A stretch of 64,000 nt of DNA from Aurantiochytrium sp. KH105 (lineage: Eukaryota > Sar > Bigyra > Thraustochytrida > Thraustochytriidae). Shown in pieces: positions 18,901 to 27,915 of the stretch (its first letter is position 1; every line of letters starts with the position of its first letter). The notes beneath the pieces were generated by a model, which was given only the letters and a program-made list of their open reading frames with translations, did no database searches and had not been told where the DNA came from. The DNA lies in contig BGKB01000108.1 of assembly GCA_003116975.1 (NCBI GenBank), positions 124,001-188,000 of the forward strand, given 5' to 3'. The translations under genes were made by a program, and so were the position numbers.

Positions 18901-20230
18901 AGATGCCAAAGTACCGAATCACTGGAATTGTAGAGCTTGCGAGAATGATAAAAGCGACCGTGGTGGTTATGGTGGTTGTTGCCATGGTATAGAAAGCCCG
19001 GTGGAAGGCCCAAGCGGCACGTTTCTCGAGCGTCCAGCCTGGTCCATGCAGCATGGACTTGGCCTGACGAAGCGCGTCTGCGCAGAGGAAAATATCGTCC
19101 GTGGCGATGCCCAAAAGTAGGTATATGGAGATTATGGAAAGCCCTCCAAAAAGCTCGATGCCGAAGATGACCCGGTAGATGAAGAAGCACGTGGGGAAGC
19201 TGAGTAGCACCTGGATGGTACCAAAGACTCCCAAGAAGAGCGAATTCATGTGGATTGACATGACCACAACTGCAGCCAACACGGAATATCCGACAAAGAG
19301 AGCATCGCTGCCCAGAATCACGATGGTCTCTCTGTCAAATGCATTCTGTTGATCGAACGTAATGACGAGCTCGCCTACGGGGTCGTCGAGGTATCCTTGT
19401 CTTGCCTTCGAGAGCAAACCGAACATGGAACCTGACTCATCGGCTCCATTTCGATCCCAGAACCACTCCTCGAGCAGTGAGCCTTGCTCTTCTGTGCGGT
19501 CATCTGCGTTGAGAAAGCCTTGGAGCGGCAGACCGAATCGAATTTTGCTGCGAGTCATGGGACAATCAAGGTGAGTAACGTTGTCAAAGTCTTTACAAAA
19601 GTGGAACAATGTGGCGTCTTTGTCTGCCTCGCGGTCTGCCCACATTGCGAGAAGACCTTGATCAATTTCTTCTTGCGTGGTGGCGTTTCGCAAGTACTGG
19701 ACGGGACTAAGCACGGTCGCACAGTCACCATTGTCCACGTCGACCTGGCAACACGATGCGTAGTCGGGAACCTGCAAAAGAGAATCCTCCAAAGCCGCCA
19801 TTTTCTGTATGTTCTCGACAGTAAAGACGTTGCCGGAAGGGTGCTCTTGCGTAGCTGCGCCCGGTGCCATGTACAAGATCGTGAGGGAGTTGTATTCGAC
19901 AGACTGCTGCGTCTGGCGGACGTTGTTGTCGTCGCCGCTCTCTGGCCGCAAGACAAACAGAGACTCGTACCACGCATCAGCCCTCTCTGCTGTAACATCG
20001 TCGCGGATACGCAGACCCACGAGCGGATTAGAGAGGTCAAAGTACGACAACGAGAGCGCGGTGGCGGTGGCAGCGACGGCGAGGGCGCCCAGAAGCACGA
20101 CGTACGGGTACGCCACGGTGATCGCTACGAGCAGCGGCACCTTCCGGGTACCCTTGGCTGGCTGCCGCTGCGTTGCGACGGCGACGCCTTGACGCGTAGG
20201 TTCGTCCTCTCTTTCGAGCCCTTCAACCAT
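15959..20230 (-). CDS. Dispatched/Patched-like RND membrane protein fused to a pectin-acetylesterase/Notum-type esterase
   Basis: 1423 residues from the ATG at 20230. TM1 is at about 31-58, followed by a large lumenal loop with many Cys. A sterol-sensing-type bundle lies at about 309-467, with TM4 carrying LLGIATDDIFL (D378/D379). A second lumenal loop follows, then the second bundle at about 808-960, with TM10 carrying SFGISIDFSLHFA (D876). These acidic residues in TM4 and TM10 are the ion-coupling positions of Dispatched and other RND proteins. An extra TM lies at about 1006-1027. Residues about 1055-1423 are a PAE/Notum carboxylesterase: oxyanion-region EFEGGGACW at about 1094-1102, nucleophile S1205 in TGCSAGSYGS, GDSG at about 1235-1238 near the acidic residue, and catalytic His in GPGDHHCVVP at about 1361. 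NxT/NxS sites (NYT, NLT, NFT) fit an extracytosolic esterase. Possible role: export of a lipid-linked ligand coupled to ester cleavage (inference). A 3' splice variant is possible. Confidence 0.88.
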   Translation of the reverse strand: MVEGLEREDEPTRQGVAVATQRQPAKGTRKVPLLVAITVAYPYVVLLGALAVAATATALSLSYFDLSNPLVGLRIRDDVTAERADAWYESLFVLRPESGDDNNVRQTQQSVEYNSLTILYMAPGAATQEHPSGNVFTVENIQKMAALEDSLLQVPDYASCCQVDVDNGDCATVLSPVQYLRNATTQEEIDQGLLAMWADREADKDATLFHFCKDFDNVTHLDCPMTRSKIRFGLPLQGFLNADDRTEEQGSLLEEWFWDRNGADESGSMFGLLSKARQGYLDDPVGELVITFDQQNAFDRETIVILGSDALFVGYSVLAAVVVMSIHMNSLFLGVFGTIQVLLSFPTCFFIYRVIFGIELFGGLSIISIYLLLGIATDDIFLCADALRQAKSMLHGPGWTLEKRAAWAFHRAFYTMATTTITTTVAFIILASSTIPVIRYFGIWTALLLVTNLALVCTLFLALIVVRETLCSRCSSRCARADKEDSAPIDHELGLKKTISSEAASMPPTRVESFFRDTFGAKLILRTGGRAIIFAVFGAFSLIALGYATQVRLASKSLVFWADDHYFGLIINNDGPESFKKTDESSFMIKTVWGLADPPIDRAGTKETLDMDLGVPVFDDAFDLASEDAQIFLRNMCADTLTSEPASLYLETELHEEDRARCFMLAFANWREARGEAFPVPNAGVSDLDLSIEVAGGINIPARAQNETLAELLVEFLRRPEFGKELYQDVGFERLSNGNLRVRFAVQEFALTATDSDSFERRTGVTNVWSSYMDQVVNDQPNSLSHGAYATEFSYFVWQKTQWLFLENVIISISASVAATLIIATMACRNWILATLATANVLLVVLVVLASVVWYGLELGSIESVVVSLSFGISIDFSLHFAVAYSDAYFDRNLLLRKERVEHALLTLGTSITFGALSTLVATSMLLLATITFFSIFAKILCVAVATAYLYAIFLLPATLATFGPEGTKGFVCVSGALAKEQGSRVDHARSESMETRSPAHVRKWAAAYAGFSVILVAVFVGANAVRFAQMKDEEDSNSATPYDDTYSMPAFSDLEIGAWTEMRPGNSSICARGTPFAFFIKRGEPDEPMIIEFEGGGACWSTSTCQAASSTFSDTIDLTRAAFQRITAGSDVPSGLADPNGPYANFTHVYIPYCTADLHAGNSVVNYTSALRIQHRGSVNVEYVLKYVEDEVPAPPRALITGCSAGSYGSFWHAPRIIKMFAAMGAGTEVMQMGDSGMGVITDEFLAESFPSWKVTDGGAFDFDIVPSGTLTDPLDLTNLTMGVLYQWAAEAFPDAVFSQYSSAYDWNQAFFLLVQKVGSSTDPVAADKLTWNAEMRTMYDSISSSRPSNLVNIVGPGDHHCVVPFSRYYTMDSGNGTPLFQIIHDMFINGASPVEIDCRDNGSCAQSADLRDEFTLLIPSE

Positions 20231-20675
20231 TCTCGGGTCGTTCGCGCGGACGGGCTTCGAGGAATCGGTTTCTGGAGCCGAGCGAGGAAGCAGCAAAGAA
20301 GAAGACCCGCAAAAGTACTGGCGAACAAATGCACACCCATGTCTTCGTCTTTCGGAAACATATAGGTGTATACTTCCCCTTCAGGGTGGCGTGACCTGGA
20401 GAGAGTTGGGCTTGCGGGAAGACAGGCAAGTAACCCAGGCAGAGCACATCTCGTCGCTGAGACTGCCACCAATCATGCGGATAGGAATCGGAATCAAGAG
20501 CTGATTTGACTGATGGGCTTATCCTGCCAATGGTGAAAAAAAACAACTTGTAAATATCGTCCTCTTCCTAAATGTGCCGTTCGTTTCTTTGACCAGTTTG
20601 CAGCTGCAGAGCAGTGGGTGGGCATTTGACATTTGTGCTCATCATAATTAGAAACACGAGCAAGCCGACAAAACC
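20231..20675. other. Intergenic, nothing recognised
   Basis: 5' flank of the Dispatched-esterase gene and 3' flank of the acidic-repeat protein, both on the minus strand (this gene lies downstream). No repeat or motif recognised. Confidence 0.4.
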
Positions 20676-22394
20676 TTATTCACAGCGCTCATCCAGATGA
20701 CAAGACTCGCAGGGCCCGAAAAGATGGGCGATAACAATTTGCTCTGCGGTCCAAAGATCGCGGTCAAAAGGTGGCTCAAGAGGGACCTTTTCCCCTGGAA
20801 GTCGCGGTCGCGCGAGCTCCTTTGCTACAGGCTTTCTCTTGTCTTGTACAAAATTCTCCTGCGATTTTCGCAGCTCGTGCGACTTTTCTTGACTGGTTGA
20901 CCTTTCTTGATTGATGGACTTTTTTTGCTGCATGTTCCGCTGCCGTCGCCTCTCTGCGGCCTTGTCCATACGAGCAAGAAAGTCTTCGTTAGCGCGAGAT
21001 GGTCTTCGACGCCGAGGGATATGGTCCGCTTCGGGTCGTTTTGGCGCCACGGTGTTGCGATCCATAAAGTCGTCCTTTACTCGGTCCCATCGAACCGAGT
21101 AGCGGAATAGTACCTTGCACTCAATACACTTTTTTTGGCGTTTCTTTACTTGCTCGAAAGACTGGGTGCGGCCACATTCGGGGCAAACCTTTTTGCGAAG
21201 ACTCGCTTCGTAGTCTAGACGAGCTTGCAGATCTCTTGCGGCATGGCGCTTCTGCTCTGCTCGCTGGTCCATTCGCTTTAGAAACGCGGAAGTCTCTTCC
21301 TGACTCTTTCGTCGGCGAGCACGATCCTTTTTGGATCCAGGCGTCGCAGGCAAGCTAGCCTTTGGGGTTTTTGGTCTGCGAGGCGGAACGGGTTTGACCT
21401 TGGGCTTAGCTTGCCCAGGGCCGGATTCAAAACGATCCACGCGATAGAGTGCTTCCCAAGCCCCTGATGTTTGAGAATGGTGTTCGCTCTGCAAAGGAAG
21501 AGACTCTTTGCAAGTGTCGACGGTAGGAACAAGAGGCATCTTGAGCTCACTTTCCGCATCAGCAAAGGACGCAGATCCGTAGCTTTCGCTCTGTCTATCG
21601 TCGCTCGCAATATCGTCATCATCGTCGATGTCATCTTCGCTCTGCTCCGAATCGTTTTCCGAATGGAACTGTTCCTTTTGTCGTGGATTTTGCTTTGCAG
21701 CAGCAGCCTTTGGACTCTCTGCCTCGGGCACCTCTTCTAAAACGTCATCCTCACTAGCTTCGCTTGAGTCGTCTGTAGCGTAGACGTCATCACCGGGTCG
21801 CACGTCGTCTTCGTCGGCCTCGCTGGAGTCATCAGTAAACAAAGCACTGGCATCCTTTTCGTCGGCGTTCATGTCTTTTCCCGTTTCATCGGCGGGAACA
21901 TCATCTTCCTCGGCCTCACTAGAGTTATCAGTGGCGTTTGGGTCATCCCCCGTCCTCACATCATCCTCTCCAGCTTCGCTTGAATTGTCAGAGATAAGGT
22001 CGTCATCATGGGAGCCGTCATACGACGCACTCACTTGCAGAGTAAAGGCTTTGGCTCCTTTGGGTGTGCGCAGCGATACTTGAGCGTCGACAGGGCCTGC
22101 GGTGTGATTGATTCGCAAAGGACCAAGGTCGAGGGAGGCGCTTGCGACTCGATTTGCCCCCGTCTCATCTTGCACCGTCAGAAGCGCATAGAATGGAGCC
22201 TTGGCATCAAATGCAGCGAGTGAATATTTGCAGTGCAGCGCGGCTCCTTGAGGCGTCGTCACGTCGCGCAGCCAAGCTGTATGGGCCTTCTCCTGGTCCT
22301 GACGAGGGTGGACCTCGACGGTCAATCTCAGCTTGTCATCCAAGATGCGCTCTTCAAGCTTGGTTTCGACAAGCTTGACGAGGAGATGCAGCAT
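20676..22394 (-). CDS. Acidic-repeat protein with CxxC zinc-ribbon-like motif (unknown function)
   Basis: 572 residues from the ATG at 22394. I do not recognise the whole protein. Residues about 1-125 look like a beta-rich, C2-like domain (LRLTVEVHP, YSLAAFDAKAPFYALLTVQD, SLDLGPLRI). Residues about 130-260 hold five imperfect copies of an acidic unit, (S/T)-D-(N/D)-SSEA-x-EDDV, spaced by variable linkers and rich in CK2-type sites. Residues about 340-420 are basic and helical with AFLKRMDQRAEQKRH, matched by DFLARMDKAAERRRQ further on. A zinc-ribbon-like CPECG ... KKCIECK lies at about 415-440. A last pair, CESCHLDERC, is at the C-terminus. Likely intracellular, perhaps nuclear or scaffold-like. 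Divergent from the 312-residue gene at 22831. Confidence 0.7.
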   Translation of the reverse strand: MLHLLVKLVETKLEERILDDKLRLTVEVHPRQDQEKAHTAWLRDVTTPQGAALHCKYSLAAFDAKAPFYALLTVQDETGANRVASASLDLGPLRINHTAGPVDAQVSLRTPKGAKAFTLQVSASYDGSHDDDLISDNSSEAGEDDVRTGDDPNATDNSSEAEEDDVPADETGKDMNADEKDASALFTDDSSEADEDDVRPGDDVYATDDSSEASEDDVLEEVPEAESPKAAAAKQNPRQKEQFHSENDSEQSEDDIDDDDDIASDDRQSESYGSASFADAESELKMPLVPTVDTCKESLPLQSEHHSQTSGAWEALYRVDRFESGPGQAKPKVKPVPPRRPKTPKASLPATPGSKKDRARRRKSQEETSAFLKRMDQRAEQKRHAARDLQARLDYEASLRKKVCPECGRTQSFEQVKKRQKKCIECKVLFRYSVRWDRVKDDFMDRNTVAPKRPEADHIPRRRRPSRANEDFLARMDKAAERRRQRNMQQKKSINQERSTSQEKSHELRKSQENFVQDKRKPVAKELARPRLPGEKVPLEPPFDRDLWTAEQIVIAHLFGPCESCHLDERCE

Positions 22395-22830
22395 GCTGTT
22401 CGCCTTCGCAAGCAGCGTCTGGCTGATTGGCTGGCTGGCTGGCTTCCCGTCTTGCGTTTGCGTCTGTCCGCGCGGGCGCTTTGAGTTCGGACGGAACCTG
22501 GGCTTGGCCAGGACTGTCTGGTCGTACTGCAGTTGCCCGGGCCCCGGGGGCGAGCGCTCTCAACGGCACTATTCCTGGGACCATTTCTGCGTCTCCCTTG
22601 ACCTCGAGCAAACATCAAGCTATCCATCCATCCATCCATCCTGCGGAGGCGCCTGGGGTCCCGACGGGCAGCGTCCTCCGTTGACCTGGCCAGCCCGCCC
22701 CGTCGTCCTTCGCAATGGCTCGCTGCGCGGCTGGAGGCTGCTGCTGCCTCGCCTTGCACAAGGACTGCACGCCGCGGGGCCAGCCGCTCGTGGACGCCAG
22801 AACCCGATCCCGTCGGCGGCGACCGAGACC
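22395..22830. promoter_or_regulatory. Divergent promoter region between two unknown-function genes
   Basis: 436 bp between head-to-head ATGs. A CCAT tetranucleotide run lies at about 22622-22640 and a GGCT run near 22427. No clear TATA element. Confidence 0.35.
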
Positions 22831-23769
22831 ATGAGCGGGAGCGAGAGCAGCAGCGGCAGCGGCAGCGAGAGCGAGTGCAGCCAGGGTGCAGGCCCGATGG
22901 CGAGCGTGGGAGATGCCGCGCGCGTCGGCGTCCAAAAGCTGGTGGCGCAGCTTTTGCGCCAAGGCGAAGAAGCAGGGGTCGAGCGGGATGAGGACGAGTG
23001 GCTGGACGCTGTCGCCGAGGCCTGCAAGCTCGAGCGCGCCAACCGCGCGCTACGGCAGCGCATCGAAGAGGACTACTTTGGCGGCACGGTCTTTGACGCG
23101 GGCTTGCGACCCTGGGCCCTTCGCGACCTGCGCGTGCGTAAACGTGTTGCGGAGCAGTGCGGTTCTGAGGACTACCATGACTTCGAGGTCACCGGCTTGG
23201 GGCCGCACCGTGGCACACTGCGCGCGGTCTTTCGGCAGAACTGCGCCACGCGCGAGGCAAGCTTTCGTATCGCCATTTTCTCTGACGTGGACCCCGTGAC
23301 GGAAATTCTGCGTCTCAAAACGAAGTGGGCGTGCGAGACGCATGGATTCGAGGAGGCCGAATTTGACTCCTTTGAACAAATGCACTGCGGTCAATGCGAG
23401 GACAAGAAACATGCCTGCGAGCTTGAGTTGCAGCCGCCCGGTTTGCTCATCGAGTGGTTCCGTGCGGCAGGAGCACACCTCGAGGACGCAGATGACGTGG
23501 TCGCTTTTCTTGTCGTCTTCACGCTGCTGGACTTGGATGAAGTTGCCAGCAAACTTGCCAACTTTCTCTTTTCGCCAACTGCAGAGCACGAGGAAGAGTA
23601 CGGTTCGGCTTCCGAGGCCTCGCGCAGCCCAGGCAGCAACAAGGGCGGGGACGACATGGAAGACGAGGATGCAGATGCGGACGACGACGAAAACCAAGGG
23701 CGCGCAAGTCCTAGCGATGCCGACGACGATGAGAAACACGAGGCGAAACGGCGAAAGACCGAATCATGA
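22831..23769 (+). CDS. Conserved-looking hypothetical protein, acidic tail, Cys/His cluster
   Basis: 312 residues from the ATG at 22831; the frame is open further upstream but the extension is low-complexity, and this ATG has a good context (gaccATGag). Residues 1-30 are Ser/Gly-rich. A folded, charged core runs from about 35 to 245 with helices (VQKLVAQLLRQGEEAG, LERANRALRQRIEEDYFGG). Residues about 165-200 contain a Cys/His cluster: ACETHGF then MHCGQCEDKKHACEL, a possible zinc site. The tail from about 255 is strongly acidic and ends in a basic KRRKTES, which could act as a nuclear signal. No family recognised. The core composition differs from neighbouring spurious frames, which supports it as a gene. 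Confidence 0.65.
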   Translation: MSGSESSSGSGSESECSQGAGPMASVGDAARVGVQKLVAQLLRQGEEAGVERDEDEWLDAVAEACKLERANRALRQRIEEDYFGGTVFDAGLRPWALRDLRVRKRVAEQCGSEDYHDFEVTGLGPHRGTLRAVFRQNCATREASFRIAIFSDVDPVTEILRLKTKWACETHGFEEAEFDSFEQMHCGQCEDKKHACELELQPPGLLIEWFRAAGAHLEDADDVVAFLVVFTLLDLDEVASKLANFLFSPTAEHEEEYGSASEASRSPGSNKGGDDMEDEDADADDDENQGRASPSDADDDEKHEAKRRKTES

Positions 23770-24068
23770 TACTGATGCAAGATTTGTGTGTAGTACTTTT
23801 TCTGATAACATGTGAACGTGAAATAGATGATGAACAAGACAAGAATGCTGCTGCAACTCATGGGCGCATGCATCGGATTGATGCGCGGTAAGAAGAAGAC
23901 AAGGAACGATACAAGTTCGAAGAGGTTGCCTGATTCCATGGCGTTCATGTTCTACGTATCATTGCCTACCATGTGAAGATCAGATCATCTTATTATCTTG
24001 CTACGCAATCTATTGGCCAACCTTGTGTCCTTGTGTCTCTCCTCTACGGGAGCTATACAGTACACTTG

Positions 24069-25450
24069 TCACGCCTTCTTGATAGCTACAGACTGAACAG
24101 TTCGGTACACGGAGCGAAGCATGCATGTCGCGTTTGTGTTGTAACCAACCTCTTGCCATGCCTCTTCTTTGAACTCAAAGCCGACACTTGTCGCGAGACC
24201 CTTGACCTCTTCCCAAGAAAGCTCAATGGAGGAATCATAGCGCGGATCGCGGCCACCGGCCGTATCGTCCCGTGTAGCGCGTGGCTCGCTCGACTGCCAG
24301 TGCCAAAGGAGAGGACCGCCATTAATCCATATTCCTCCTGGTTTGAGACTACGGTAAATGACTTGCAAGTAGTCCAGAATATTGGGCGCCGTGTCGATGA
24401 AAAAGCAAGTCACCACTGCATCCCACTTTGCCTCGTCCTTGCCGTACACGAGGAGGAACTCACCAGCGCACATGCTCATCGTTGCCTTGTTGTCCTTGCG
24501 CCGCTCGAGAATCTCCGTAGCGGATGCATCAGGAATTCGCACTGCACGAGAAGCGTCCGATGCGCTCGCGACATTCGACGGATTGTGAATCCCTGATACC
24601 CCCCCCCAAAAAAAGTGTAACGAAGAAGAACAATGACGAAGTGAGTCAGTACGGCCTTTCATCGTCAAATAATTCTTTGACCCCAACCATCGTCGCGGGT
24701 TGCCAAGAGCATCCTTGCTCACTCAAGCATGGATGCGAAAGAGAACTTACATGGGTGAATTTCGAGCTGGTGAGTGGGCGAAGAGCTGTGCATAACGTTC
24801 ATGACGTAATCGCTGGTGACAAGCATTTGATAAGAGAATTCATTGCCTTCGCAGCTGTAGCCGCGTCCGACGATTTCGGTGAGCAGACGACCAAGGCCCG
24901 CACCAGGCACAAGTACGCGCTTGTCGCCGTCAGGGCCTGCATCGAGGTACTTTTCGAGCCAACTGAGCAGCGGGGCAAAGGACTTTTCGCGCTCCTCGGA
25001 ACCCTCTTCGGACCATTCACGCGCACATTGCGCCAAGGTGCTGCGTACCTTGCCAAGGTTTCGGACCTGGGCTCCAGGATCAGGCACACGCGAAAGAGAG
25101 CCCTTGTTGGAGCTGTTCTTGACGATTTCATTGAAAAAGTTTTGGTTCTTGCGCGCCGCCTCGCGAAGCGCTTCAAACTTTTTCTGCTGGACTTCTTCGC
25201 CGCCCGGGAGGAGCGAGATGAGCCCTGGGACTCGTCGAAGATTGCGTTCTCTGCGCGAGAGAGCATCGACGATGTCCGTCTCGTACGTCAGAAAGGCGTG
25301 CAGCACCTCATCGAAATGCGCTTGCTCTTCCTCTGCTGCCTGTGCCTTGGCAAGGTCCTCGCCTCCATGGTGTCCGCCGTGCTCGTGGCTGTGCCCGTGT
25401 CCAGAGTCGTGTTCATGTTGATGGTGGTGACCATGTTCGTGCTCGCTCAT
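24069..25450 (-). CDS. CARNMT1: Carnosine N-methyltransferase (N2227 family), two exons
   Basis: SAM-dependent methyltransferase that makes anserine from carnosine in animals; the substrate in a protist is less certain. Exon 1 is 25450-24751 (ATG at 25450) and exon 2 is 24592-24069, with a 158-bp intron bounded by GTAAGT and TATCAG. Splicing restores HP-WIHNPSN across the junction, as expected for the family, and gives 407 residues. Residues 3-30 are an extreme His-rich stretch (HEHGHHHQHEHDSGHGHSHE). The SAM motif is VLVPGAGLGRLLTEI, followed by CEGNEFSYQML in exon 1. Exon 2 has TCFFIDTAPNILDYL and LKPGGIWINGGPLLWHW, both hallmarks of the family. The C-terminus (MLRSVYRTVQSVAIKKA) is also typical. 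It is divergent from the FMO gene. Confidence 0.93.
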
Positions 25451-26244
25451 CTTGCGTGCTCCGCGTGCGTGCGTCCTCGCCGACCGCGTTGTTGCCTGTG
25501 ATCACTACCACTCGACCTGCGTTTCCCGGGCAACCTGCACGAGCCTCGCCCCCATGCGGCGCTCTGCCACGGCGCTTTGCCGCGCTTCCTTGGTCCAGGA
25601 TGGTGGCCTCGAGTTGCCCTGGTCGTGTCACAGTGAACAGTCTCTCAGTCGCCTTGCAACCCAAGCCACCACCAAGCAAGTCTTCACGGCATCGTTGTCG
25701 CGAACAGCCTTGCGTTGTGCTCAGCTGCCTTGCATCCATCGTGAGCGGCAAACACGATTTGCGATCTGACAGGCAGGCGAAGGCGACCGCAAGAATGTCT
25801 GCTCTCATGGCGCCATGGACCGCAGCGATTGATGCCCAGCCCAATTCGCGTCGCTCGCTAGTGACGACAATGAAGACATTGCGATAGCGTCCTTGGAGCC
25901 TTGACTACTAGCATGCCATCAGAGGTAGTAACGACAGTGAATGTCTTGTACGAGAACGGGGGGACTCGTCAAGATCGTAGGAGACTTTCCTCGTCCAGGT
26001 CCGACACGAATTTCGGGACTGGACGATGGGTGAGGGGATAGTAATACGGCGGGCAGGCAACACAGGCAGCAGCACGGCCAAGATATCGTCAAAGGCGGCT
26101 CGCAGACCCGCATCGAAGGATCCAGGACGCGCACGCAATAGCGAATTTGCCAAGGAGAGGCGAAAGGAGAAGACTCGCGCGTAGGGTAGGGGAAGGAAAG
26201 AGGAGGAGGATCTCGAAGGAGTTGGTTGTTGGTGGCGGAAGAGA
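25451..26244. promoter_or_regulatory. Divergent promoter region of CARNMT1 and FMO genes
   Basis: 794 bp between head-to-head starts. Open frames here have no recognised motif. A short purine-rich stretch (aggaaagaggaggagga) precedes the FMO ATG at about 26190-26225. Confidence 0.4.
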
Positions 26245-27915
26245 ATGTCTGCGCACCCGCCCGAGACGCAGAAGAAACATGTGGCGGTCATCGGCGCCGG
26301 CATGTGCGGCCTCAAGGCTATCAAGGAAATGCTCGAGGCCGGCATGGATGTCACTGCCTTTGAGGTGAGCGACGACATTGGCGGGATCTGGCGCTTCACC
26401 GAAGAGGAGACATTGTCGACCGTGTACCGGTCGACACGGATCAACACGGTTCGCGCGGCCAACTCTTTCGGTGACTTCCCCATCCCCGAGGGCTTCCCAA
26501 TCGCCATGGGTCACGAGGACATGATGCGCTATTTCAATCTTTACGCGGACAAATTTGGTCTTCGCAAATGTATTGAATTCAACACGCGCGTCACGCACGT
26601 GGAACCGGTCGAGGCTCGCGACGAAAAGTCGAACTGGAGCTGGCGTGTCGAGACGGAGGATGCGGAGGGAGGAGGGTCTCGGAAGACGGGTACTTTTGAC
26701 GGTGTCGTGGTGTGCTCCGGGCACCACTCGATCCCGCACTCGATCGACTTCAAGGGCATTGACGAGTTCCCCGGCCTCGTGATGCACTCGCACGGATACA
26801 AGGATAATCGAAAGTTTGAAGGCAAGAGGTGCGTCGTGGTGGGGATTGGCAACAGTGGCAGCGACATCACCACGGAAATCAGCAAGGTCGCGACACGGAC
26901 GGTCCTTGTGGCGCGGCGTGGTGCGTGGATCGTACCCAACCCGTTCTTCAACGAAGACGCTGACGTGACGTCGCGGCTGGACGAAAACATTATTGGCCGT
27001 CTTCCGCAGGAAGTCTCCGCGTCCCTCGTCGAAGCCCAACTCGAGCCGGCGCGTCAGATGTTGGACAAGGTCGGGCTTGGGCCGACATACCGCTTCAACG
27101 AGAGCCACCCGACGCTGACGCTCAACAGCCTCGAAAATAACTTTTACAAGCAAGTTGAGGAGGGCAAAATCGAAGGACGCCGCGGTATCGAGCGCTTCGA
27201 GGGCAGCACGGTGCACTTCACGGACGGAACGTCCATGGAAGCAGATGCAGTTGTCTTTTGCACAGGGTACAAGATCACCTTTCCATTTATTTCTTCTGAC
27301 ATTCTCGAGGTGAATGAGTCCAACGAGCTCAAGCTTTACAAGCACATGGTCCCGGTGGGAGCGCGCGATGTGGATAACATTGCATTTATCGGTGTTGCGC
27401 AGCCTGTTGGCGCAATGGCGATGATTGCCGACGTGCAGGCGCGGGTGGCAGCACGATACCTGTCTGGAGCCCTGAAGATGCCGTCTCGTGAGGCCATGAA
27501 GCAGGACATTGCTGCCAAGCTCGATTTCAACAACAAGTGGTACTATAAGGCGCCGCGTCACACGGTGCAGGTTTCGATTCGCCCATATCTCGACGAGCTC
27601 GCGGAAATGATTGGGGCCACGCCGCACTTCCTGCGTCTGCTCTTCAAGGCCCCATGGCTGCTCTGGCTCGTGTACACGACGCCTACGGTTGGAGCGCACT
27701 ACCGACTTCTCGGCTATGGCGCAGACCTTGATCTCGCGCGCCACGACATTCTCAAGGAGTACAAGAATTGCTACGCGCACAAGCGCAACCGCAAGACTCT
27801 CTTGGGCGTGCTCGTGTATCAGCTCAAGATGCTTGGAATTGTGCTTCCGATGGCCATCTTCTATCAGCTCAAGTCTCTTTTGACTACGGGCAAGACCTTT
27901 TTCTTTGCGTGGTAG
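26245..27915 (+). CDS. Flavin-containing monooxygenase
   Basis: 556 residues from the ATG at 26245. FAD- and NADPH-dependent oxygenation of nucleophilic N- or S-containing substrates. FAD-binding GxGxxG is in VAVIGAGMCGLKAI near the N-terminus, followed by the GGIWRF segment. The FMO-identifying sequence is FPGLVMHSHGY (F-x-G-x3-H-x3-Y). The NADPH-binding GxGxxG is in VVGIGNSGSDI. The late motif VVFCTGYKITFPF is also typical. A hydrophobic C-terminal stretch (LGIVLPMAIFYQLKSLL) suggests anchoring to the ER membrane as in animal FMOs. No intron is needed. Length is close to the 530-residue norm. Confidence 0.93.
   Translation: MSAHPPETQKKHVAVIGAGMCGLKAIKEMLEAGMDVTAFEVSDDIGGIWRFTEEETLSTVYRSTRINTVRAANSFGDFPIPEGFPIAMGHEDMMRYFNLYADKFGLRKCIEFNTRVTHVEPVEARDEKSNWSWRVETEDAEGGGSRKTGTFDGVVVCSGHHSIPHSIDFKGIDEFPGLVMHSHGYKDNRKFEGKRCVVVGIGNSGSDITTEISKVATRTVLVARRGAWIVPNPFFNEDADVTSRLDENIIGRLPQEVSASLVEAQLEPARQMLDKVGLGPTYRFNESHPTLTLNSLENNFYKQVEEGKIEGRRGIERFEGSTVHFTDGTSMEADAVVFCTGYKITFPFISSDILEVNESNELKLYKHMVPVGARDVDNIAFIGVAQPVGAMAMIADVQARVAARYLSGALKMPSREAMKQDIAAKLDFNNKWYYKAPRHTVQVSIRPYLDELAEMIGATPHFLRLLFKAPWLLWLVYTTPTVGAHYRLLGYGADLDLARHDILKEYKNCYAHKRNRKTLLGVLVYQLKMLGIVLPMAIFYQLKSLLTTGKTFFFAW

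Noticed and set aside
26089-27780. 563-residue open frame on the minus strand opposite the FMO gene
   Set aside because: It is a mirror of a GC-rich coding frame; it shows no motif, and the FMO frame explains the sequence fully.
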